A stretch of 64,000 nt of DNA, taken from assembly GCA_948146395.1 (NCBI GenBank), contig OX411557.1:38140689-38204688 (forward strand), written 5' to 3'. Within the stretch, counting starts at the first letter, position 1. Each line of letters begins with the position of its first letter. The notes beneath the pieces were generated by a model. It did no database searches and was not told where the DNA came from. It worked only from the letters and a program-made list of their open reading frames with translations. Source of the stretch: Fragum whitleyi (taxonomy: Eukaryota > Mollusca > Bivalvia > Cardiida > Cardiidae). Shown in pieces: positions 1 to 10,200 of the stretch. The position numbers and the translations under genes were made by a program.

Positions 1-1099
1 AATTATTCATGACGTCATTGCCCATTATTGATGACATCAAGAATGTTTGTGTTGACATTTTAATCTTATAATGCATGCATCATGTAAATCTGGGGGTTAA
101 CATGTTCCAGGTCGTATACGTGTTAGGACTACAAGTAAGGATGTTAAAATTAGCCTTGTCATTCATTATAACTAACACTAAAGAACATTTTGTGGGAATG
201 ATCGCGTGAATCGCTTCGGTCGGCCTCGCTTTTGGCTTTGTTTTGTTGCTTCCGGTAGAAAATAAAAGTTTTATAGAAACATGGTTTTAACGGGATAGCT
301 TAAATTAATTTTCAATTTTTAAATCTTTCTTTTACGAACGATACGTTGAGGTATTTTTCCAATACAATTTTTTACTTTTTTTCTATCCTGCAAGTGAATT
401 CACTCCGGGTGAGAAATGACACGATTTTGTCGTTTGACAGTAAAATAGAATAGAATAACACACGTTACCATAAACGCTCGCTTCGCGCTCACGGCCTTCG
501 GCCGTTCGCGAGCTGCGCTCGCTATTATTATGTGAATGTTAATGTGGTATTTCCTTGTAAAACGGAAAACAATGTCTGTATTTTGTAATAACATTTGAAA
601 AAATGCAAAAATCAATATTTTAGTAGGGTATGTTCGTTGTTACTATGGAAACATAAGTAAACAACGTTTTCCCAGAAATATTATTAATTCATTTGAGAGA
701 ACCATGATGGGGAACTTATATCTTATGTCTTTTATTTTAGTTTGTGTATATTACTGATATATTTAGATTTAAAAACTCGCAAAACGGACCTTTTCTATCT
801 TTAACGTCTGTTTGCCATGGCAAGCAGAAGTGATTTAAAGATTTTTTTTTTTATCTTATTTTTACTTTTGGGTCAGCCCTATCCTCATGTTTAAATTTTA
901 TAAAAAATTGAGACATAGCGTGCCATCTCTCTATTTAAAAGTGTAAGTGCTTACAGAGAATTGCTATAAATAGAGAGGCGCCAGCGACTAGTATTAGTCT
1001 TGCAGCATCTTTTTAAGAATATCAAATAAAATTAAGTATTTATGAGTAAAATTCGAATTCCATTGTGTGAGGCAGGCCTAAAATTATTTATCAACTTAC
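1..1099. other. LAMP intron (left of exon 7), no gene seen
   Basis: AT-rich. I looked for the LAMP TM/GYxx exon on the minus strand and did not find it, so the exon is expected outside the window. It contains only the GC-rich patch at 474-526. Confidence 0.6.
474..526. repeat. GC-rich hairpin-prone patch
   Basis: CGCTCGCTTCGCGCTCACGG, CCTTCGGCC, and GCGAGCTGCGCTCGC form overlapping self-complementary segments in otherwise ~30% GC DNA. Confidence 0.6.
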
Positions 1100-1282
1100 C
1101 AATATTAGAGAAAGTATCGTAATGATTGCTCTGGAAGGCGGTGTACTGTAAATTCTTGACAGTAAAACTGCTGCCATAACCAAGGTCAATTTGCTTCGTT
1201 GAATGACATAGGTATGAGCCGTTTGTGTTTGCTTCGAAAGGTTTTCCCTTTAGACTTTTACTTATAGTGACCATTCCGTTCG
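1100..1282 (-). CDS. LAMP: LAMP exon 7 (residues 446-507), last one in window
   Basis: Encodes ANGMVTISKSLKGKPFEANT, then NGSYLCHSTKQIDL and VKNLQYTAFQSN. ANG, SYxC and the xxYTAF strand match LAMP domain 2. Donor ATTG|GTAAGT leaves phase 1, so at least one more coding exon must follow. Confidence 0.9.
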
Positions 1283-4200
1283 CTGGAATAAAATAAATTT
1301 AAATTAAATGTAATAAAAAACGGTCAATTTATAAACTGAAATACTCAATGAATGTGAAGGGAATAGATTTAAAAAACATTCGTACATTAAGAAATCTAAT
1401 ATATAGGGTATTTTCATGGTAATCAATAGTCCCTTAATATCCCTAGTTTTAGGGAAAATAAGGCAAGAACAATGGTTCCGGGCGCTAATATACATGTTTA
1501 GATGACCTCGACACGAATAAGTGAATCCGCCAATTTGATGAATGCCTGGAATAAGTTCTACACTTTTTTCGGCGTCTAACTTACACCGCGGAGTTCTGAG
1601 CTTAAAAATGCAAGACTTTAAAAATCATTCTTGCCATAAATCTACCCGCGCATTTACCAAATCTTATCGTTTGAATAATTACAGGACTGGTAAGAATTTA
1701 AAGTCATCATTTCATGGCGGAACTCTGACCATTTATAGCCACAGTCGTGGGTGAATAATGTATAAGTCGTTGAACGAACTTAAAATTAGTCAATAAAAAG
1801 AAATTCTTATAAATTCTTACTCGTTTAGCATATTTAGTAAATAAGTTTATCTTGATTCCATGACTCATTTATTTAAGAGTCAACATAATCGAAGACATTA
1901 TAAGAATGAAATGTGTATAATACCGAATTTAGGATCTATATCTGGGAAAAACTGCTTTTTACTGGAGGACGTCGTGTTATACATGTACATCAAATAAATA
2001 TGGCTCCACCAAAAGTCCGAAGGGGAACCATCTTCACCGAAAGTACCCTCTTTATCGTTTTCTTTCTTAACGGTTATGTTCATTTGCCAGTTGTTGTAAA
2101 ATGTGACGTAGAGTACGTCGATAGTAGTTGAGTTGCCACAACTGCCTTTCACAAAGTTAATGTCGCCTACTGAAAATATCGCCGACTTGTTCTGAAATTG
2201 TTTAGAATTAATTTTGACTCTGACAATAAATGACTTTAACTCTTCAAAGATTTTTCCTTTTTCTAATGACACATTAAGATTGCTTTTATATTTTAATCAA
2301 TGATTAACTTCTGAAGAAAATTATACAGCACAGTTTTATGATTAAAAGGCATTAATGGAAGTAATTATTTATGTATGTAAATGCCACTTTAACAGCTTTT
2401 CACAGTTTTCACAGGGTGTCCTAACTTTCAGTGCTCAGTGCATGATGATACATGATATAGGAAATCAAAAAAGTGTTTAAGAAAATAAGCCATTTCTTAG
2501 ATCGTATTATAATATGACCTACGTCGCGGGAGTGAAATAACCGCATTGAATATATTTGATATTACACGTGTGTTATTACACTAGTGGAATAATTATGCAA
2601 ATGAACCCAGAGAGAATAGCAACGCAATTTTTTCTAACCGCGAAAATGACGTCATAAAGTACATATTGTGACGTCAGTATTAAACGGCGTTATAAGTTTC
2701 GCGGGAAATTGAAATGTTGAAGTTCAAGAATTTTGACATTTTTTTCGCAAAAATCTTGGTCATACTATAAATAGAATATAAAATTTGTGATCAGGAAATA
2801 CAGAATTTATTAGACTCGTCATCTAAAACAGATAAAAACTCGGCACATCCTCGTTTTTATCTGTTTATAGATGACTCGTTTAATAAATTCGGTATTCAAT
2901 GACCACTCATTCAATATCCTCTATTTACATTACAATTTACACGTACCATTCCAGGGGTTGAAGAAGGATATGAAATATTTAACTGGAATTCGCCAATCAC
3001 CTTCATACATTTGGTGGTAAAATTCTGCTGTGAAGCAATAGATGGATCATCTGGTATAGGCGCAGGAGTAGATGTATTTGAAGACGGGTGTGTCGAATGG
3101 GTACTCGGATGTGTTGAGTGAGTGCTGGGATGTGTTGAGTGGGTACTCGAATGTGTTGAGTGGGAACTTGGATGTGTCGAATGGGTGCTTGATTTTGACG
3201 AGTGTGTGCTTGAATGAGTAGATGATGGCGTGGAATGGGAACTTGGGTGGGTAGATTTACTAGAATGTGTAGAATGCGAACTTGGATGAGTGCTAGAGGA
3301 TGTAGAGTGGGAACTTTTATGTGTTGATGAGGGTGTAGAGTGGGAACTTTTATGAGAAGATGAGGGTGTAGAGTGGGAAGTTGAATGCGTGCTTGAGGGT
3401 GTAGAGTGGGAACTCGAAGGAGTAGAATGTGTGCTAATTGACGATTTTCTGCTTGGCGTCATATCTTGAGGACACTCCTCCACTGGAAAAAAGATAGATA
3501 TAATATATGAGAAATCATTTAAAAATGTCGTAATAGTTTTTCAGTAATTTTAGTTCTTGCCTTTACTATTCTGATTTTTTTCTGAACTCATTCATGATTT
3601 AATTTTTCAGGAAAAAATTATCAAAAAAAAAAAAAAATAAAATAAAATAAAAGCCAAATACCAGGCATTGGCAAATTTGGAAAACTAAGTGGAAATTGCT
3701 ACGACCACTTTTTTTCTTTTACATAAGTTTCTCTCTATCCCCCAAACAGAAATAGATCTAAAGGTTTGTTAAGGGTTGAAAAGGTACTGATAATTGTATT
3801 ATCAAAGTATTCTCGTATGATCCTGAGAGTCAACAAAACTCCTACGTATAGTTGCAAAATGAAGGTGTTCCAACTGGTTTGCCAAGGAGTCTCGGACTTC
3901 CCGATTCCTCTAAGTAATAGTTATGATAATAACGACTTTAATTAAGACTATCGGACACCATTGGAAACCTTAACTTAACCTTAACTTGAATAGCAAAAAC
4001 CGTATTACCTCCCTTTAATAAAAGTTTATCCCTTCCGTTATTTTTTATACTAGTGGTTCGCGCCTTTTAGTATTCTAACTTTTTTTGTTATTTTGTTTTG
4101 AAATCATATTGCAATGAACTGTGGTTAAAATCATTTGGTTGAAAAAATTGTAAACCCTCTTGGAAATTGTGTAATATAGATGCATGCGCAATTTTTCCTT

Positions 4201-7200
4201 TCCAACGTTACAAGAACTTGTTCCGACGGGGTCAATCGAATAAAACTTGATAGTTAGCAATTCCACAGAAACTAAAATGGTGAACGTTTATTTCATTCAT
4301 TGCTTACTTTATGAAAAATCAGAATATTTTGTTGGAAAGTGAGACTTGTTGCAAGCAAGTTTTCTTTTCTAATAATGTTATGACATGACCTTTCTCTGCC
4401 ATTACATTACCTTTCAACTGTCTTTTTTCATTTGAATCATTTTCTAGAAGATTCAACAAATGAGACTTAGATATTTGGTGTGTCACGGACACTTTAGGTT
4501 TGTTGCCTGAAATGCATCATCTTATGACTGATATGCATGATGATTTGGTTGTTTTTATACATATACAGTCGAATCTGTGTACAGCAGCCAGTAGAGGGAG
4601 AGGCCCAAATTGGCTGCTGTACACAGATTGGCTGCTGTTCACAGTATCCTTAGGGCAGTCATTTTGTCGTACCACTTTTGTTTAGCTGATTACCAGATCG
4701 CAAAACTATAGACTTCCCCAAATTCTAAGCAATTCCAAAGTTTCATTTTAAGTCTTTGTCATTAAAAGAATAAGGAATCATACCATAAACATAAAAAAAT
4801 ATTGTGAAAATGCATGATTCATATTCATCGAGAATTTCTCGTTTGCGTTTAGCCACGGTTTGGACCTGCGTACGACCTACGCCGCACTCATTGGCAATAA
4901 TCCTGGAAGAGCACCCAGACTTAAGCATGCATATCACTTTCACACGATCCTCTAGAGAGAGGAACTTACGTTTAGAAAGCGACACTATGGCGAGATTTGA
5001 TATCGAAAGTAGGTTTTCGTCCATTTTAAAGGCAACCTGTAATGCTCAAGATCATTTTATTTAAAGAGACCTGAGAACCGACAAATTCCATAGCCTTTAA
5101 TTAATTATCATCATTCAAGTAGAACAAATAAATAATAATGGCTAATTACACGTCATTTACTCGACAACACAGGATTAAATCGATAATTGGTTATTTATAA
5201 CTTGTACATTACGATAAGGCGACTTCGGCTGTTTACTATAGTGATGATTATCGATTTTTTCGAACACGACTAATTCAGTCGCGTGTTTTGTCAGATGACC
5301 GTTGTATAGGTGTGATATACAGTTGGTATTTGACCAATTAAGGTGACCGCCGGCCGCATTTCAGGAGATCACGCTATTCACAGTGCAATTAAAGAAGGAA
5401 TTTGCACGGGGGGAAATCGAGAGGCCGCTGTCGGCAGATTGGCCGCTGTGCATAGTTGGCCGCTCACACAGATTTGACTGTATATATTCTTGTATATGTA
5501 TTTTTCTTGGTAAAAGTATAGTAGAAGATACCCCTTTCCTTCACAGTAATTATTACAGGTGTAGAAATCGAAATTTTAATTTGTCTTGTCATGAAAGAAG
5601 AACCCCAAAGAAACGAGTCTTCATCTAACACCCCCCCCCCCCCCCCCCAAAAAAAAAAAAATGCTTCCTACGTTCCTTAATTATCAGGAATTGAAACATA
5701 AATATCAATCACATACATTTTTTTGTATTACAGAAAATATTATCAAACTCTTGTCTTATTGATATTTATTACCAGAATACGAGAATAGCTGAGCGCCTGA
5801 ATTAGGAGGGTTCGTGGTTTCATAGAAAGCAAAGCAAATGCCTGGATACACCTACTTTATTTTACCTTGTCTAGATCTTCTAATGTTAAACTAATTTTCC
5901 ATTATAATCTTTCAACTATATCTAATGTAGGTGTAGGTTTTTTGTTGATTTTAAAATAAAAATAGATTTCGCTGATAAGAAGCATATTTTTTCGAGAACG
6001 TTTTTTTTTCTGAATTTTCGTCTTGTAAATGTAAATATCAAATATTTTAAAATTCCTTGTATTTAATGAATCATGTATACCAACTCATTCAAATTTATGG
6101 TCACCATTCAGCTTCTTATTGTCCATTTCTTTGCATTTTTGCAAGCAAAAATGGTATTTTCATAAATCCCCATTTTCTCCGAAAAAGCATGGAAAGTTAT
6201 GCTGATTTTTTGGTCAAATTATCGTAAAGGTACACCCTACGAGACACATTTATTTAATTAAGATTGGAACAAGTGCCAAATGGTGTCGGGGTACCTTAAA
6301 GACTTGGCATATTTGGTTTCCCAATCATCCATATGAGCCTTAAAAAGTTTGTATTTGGCAAATGTGACACATTAATAATAATTAAAAAAAAAAAAAAAAA
6401 ACACCAAACGTTAACCCAAATCCAAAAGAACCATCTTTTTGAAAATCCTGAATGTAAAGGTTTGGAAAATATGAGTAAATTGACTGTTACAAGCAATTTA
6501 TTTATTCATTGTTAAAAATGTTTTTCACATGAAGACCAAGATTCGCGAAATTTAATCAGCTTAAGATTATCATCAGCAGCATCTTTTATTTTGGACCAGT
6601 CTTAAATTTTGTTGTCTGGAAAGGGGTTAAGGTAAATACATAATGATTAAAGTTGAAAGACTAAACAAAATTTCGAAACTGAGTAACAAAAAAAATAGTT
6701 TCAGGATGCAATTATGTTTGCAAAAGTTTAGAAATTGTAACCTGCTTTACAAAGTCGGGTTACTTTCGCAAACATAAAATCAACGCAAAACGAATACGAA
6801 TATTTCGTTATTACCGATAATGAAATCGGTAAGTTGTATCCCTCTTTGTTTTTAGATTGATATGTAGATATCAAACTAGAGTTATTCAACCACATAGAAA
6901 TAAAAAAAAAACAATTAGGTGATAACGTTTTGACCTTCGTGGCAAGAGAGCTGTTTGTCATTACATCATCAAACTGATACATTCTTTAGATAATATACAT
7001 ACATGTACGAAAAGTCTGAGCAGGGATTCTGAAGAATTGTGAAATACCTTTGCTATATTTCTGGCCCATAACTCCAAACCCCTGTATCAATATGGAGTTG
7101 ACCCCAAAAGAATATCTGTAGGCTTCTTTTCCAACGTGAACCTTCGTGACATGAGAAACCGGTGTCTTACATAGATAAGCCTTGCCAACAGAACATGTAG

Positions 7201-10200
7201 GAAATGATACGATGTTTCGAACATTGTCTGTAAATAAATGGGTAAAGTACGATCTATTGAAGAGTACATGTATATGTATCTTACAAACCTTTGATAGACT
7301 TCGATCTCTTTTTACAGTAAGTACCATCGTGAAATTGACATTCGCCTCAGTCAAAATCATTCTAAATCGCTTACTCAGCGCTCCATTCACTCATTCCAAA
7401 CACTCACTCAAACCATTCAAAAAACGCTCAAACCCAGTGGAAAATACGGAATCAACAACGGCATTCATAATAAATATGAGAAAAATATCTAACGAGGTTA
7501 GGAGAATTGATAATTGTCGAGGTTCTGCTAAGACAGTTATCAATTCTCACAACCAAGCTAGATATCTTTTCATACAATACACTAAGTACGTATTATATTT
7601 ATCTTATAACCTTTATCTTATAACTATACAAATATCTGTGTGAAAACATCCCGTATGAAATTTTTAATGATATCACATAGTTATTTTTAGAACATGATAT
7701 AATGTTCTTATTTTTAGAAACTTGCATTTCAGTTAGAACCACCGACGAAAACAAGACAAATATAGGTTATAAGATAAATATAGTACATACTTAGCGTATT
7801 GTATGAAAAAATATCACACTCGGTTGTCAGAATTGATAATTGTCTCGGCAGAGCCTCGACAATTTTCAATTCTCCCAACCTCGTTAGATATTTTTTTTCA
7901 TATAATACACTAAGTACGTATTATATATATATTTGTCTTGTTTTCGTCGATGTTTCTAACTGAAATGCGAGTTTCTAAAAAATAACCGCATTACATGTAA
8001 ATCATTTTCTTAAAATAAGTTTCATGTGATATCATAAAAAAATATCATACGGGATGTTATCTCACGGATTTTTGTATAGTTATAAGATAAAATTACAAAA
8101 CCGATGAAAGCAGCTCCAAAGCATGAACAAATAAACAAACTAAAGTTCACCCCATAAAAATCCCTTTCAAAATTGTCTACGAACCTGTTAAGTTATGCTT
8201 GAAAACTTCACTTGGATCGTAATAAATGTTCATCTGTACATCGGCCGTGCCGCTGTTGTTGTAAAACACAATCTCGAACCCCTTACCGTCTTGCCACAAA
8301 CCCCCGACCCACGGGTTGGGGAGGTCACACCCACCCTCGGTAATGTCCACGTCATCGAAACTGAAGTTTGTGGCTATCTAAAAACAATTTATTTCAATTT
8401 AGTTTCCATCGATATTTATGCTTTCTGATTTGCTAAAAATTTGCTTCATTTCTCAATGTATCCATTGTTAGGTTATCAAGCCACCGCGATATAACTGAAA
8501 GATTGTTGAAAGTGGCTTAAAACCCAATTCAAACAAACAAATCATCTGAAGCTGTTCTTAACTTCATTTTGACATTTACGGTAGGAAATTTAAAATTGAG
8601 AAAAATTAAAACATCGGTGAATGATTTCCGTATGAATGAGGGGGAGAAGGTTTTGAGTCAAATTTAAAGCTGCTTTATCACAGATTAGTAAAATGCGAAT
8701 TTTGATTTTAAGATTATTACTCCAGCGTGTTACTGTACAAAAATAAGATTCAATCTGGTAAGGCAAGAAAAAAGAACAGATAATCCTGAATTTAGCGGAA
8801 TTCCATTCTGAAAAAATAGAGCAATTACTATTTATAACGTCTAAAAGATTATTCTTAAATTTTGAGCTAACTATTTAGACATGCAATTCCGCCTGTTTTT
8901 CACACTCTTTCAAAGAGCACCGACCTTGCCGCTTCGAACATTCAATCTACATATTTTTTATATGAGTTGTTGTTAGTGCGATACCCATGTGCGATTCTTA
9001 AACATCGGAAAATGCAAAAATTTACGAATCTAAGAACCAGATTTGTATTTTTCGATTAAAGAACAGCTTTAAGAGAGGTAATGGACGAAATAAGCGATAT
9101 CTTATTACCTCCCTTTATAGAAAATCTACGAACTTTGCCATTAAAATAAATTGTGTGTTTTCTTAGACGCTTCAAAATCAACACCAGCTAATGGAAACAA
9201 GGAATTGTTTTGTTCTATTTGAATGACGTTGTGAAACATTGTGAACGAACCTTGGGAATTTCTAAATGATTTCGGAGTGTTTCTGAATGGTCTTAGTGAG
9301 TGTTTGAAATGAACGAACTAATGAATGAATGGATCGTTGAATTACAGATAAAGAAAGGTTTGGAATGGATGGAGGGTCAATTTCATAATGTTTCTAACTA
9401 CAGTCGATATTGCTCGATCGACCAACTCCATTAAGCGACCACTTTTATTAAGCGACTGCCATAAAAAGTAAGCAAGATCTAAGAAATAAGGACACTCTCA
9501 AACGGAGAAACGATTGTTGTTGAATCTTTTGGTGTTGGAACTCAATGAGACGATTCTTTTAAGTTCGAACACCAAAAGATTAATTAAGAACCATGCGATA
9601 ATCTAGATTCGTGTCAAAATTTCATGTCTTGTACAATGTTTTATTGTCCCCTCAGTTGGCGCTTAACACAAGTTTTACTGTATACGTATGTACATAAGAT
9701 TTATAACAATTTTACCGTGACTTTTCCGTTTCTGTCGATCCATTCGAGGTTGTTATATGCATCGATGTCAATAAGAATGCATGGATCTACACCCCATCTG
9801 ATATGTTTAATGGATGAAACTGAAAATAGAGAATGTATCTGATAATATCTGTTTTAGCTCTCCTCAGTCCGAAAGAGATCTGCGAACAGGGCCTGAGTTT
9901 ATGAAACTTTTATCAGGCTCAGGATCTATTTTCTCTAATTTCAATATGAGATTAAAGCCGAAATTCTGTTTTATTACTCATTTTAATGTATTAACAGAAA
10001 AGATGATATTAATAAGTTGTTATAACTGATTAATATCATCTTTTATTTTTATAAATTTATTTCAATTTAAAATTTGAGAAAATTGAGTCTGAGCCTGAGA
10101 AAACTTTTATAACCTCGGGCCCCGATCTCAGGTTTTCGCCAATCTATACCAAGTTCGAATAGAAAAATGCACTTTCACTTTTTATCGAATTTATTGAATA

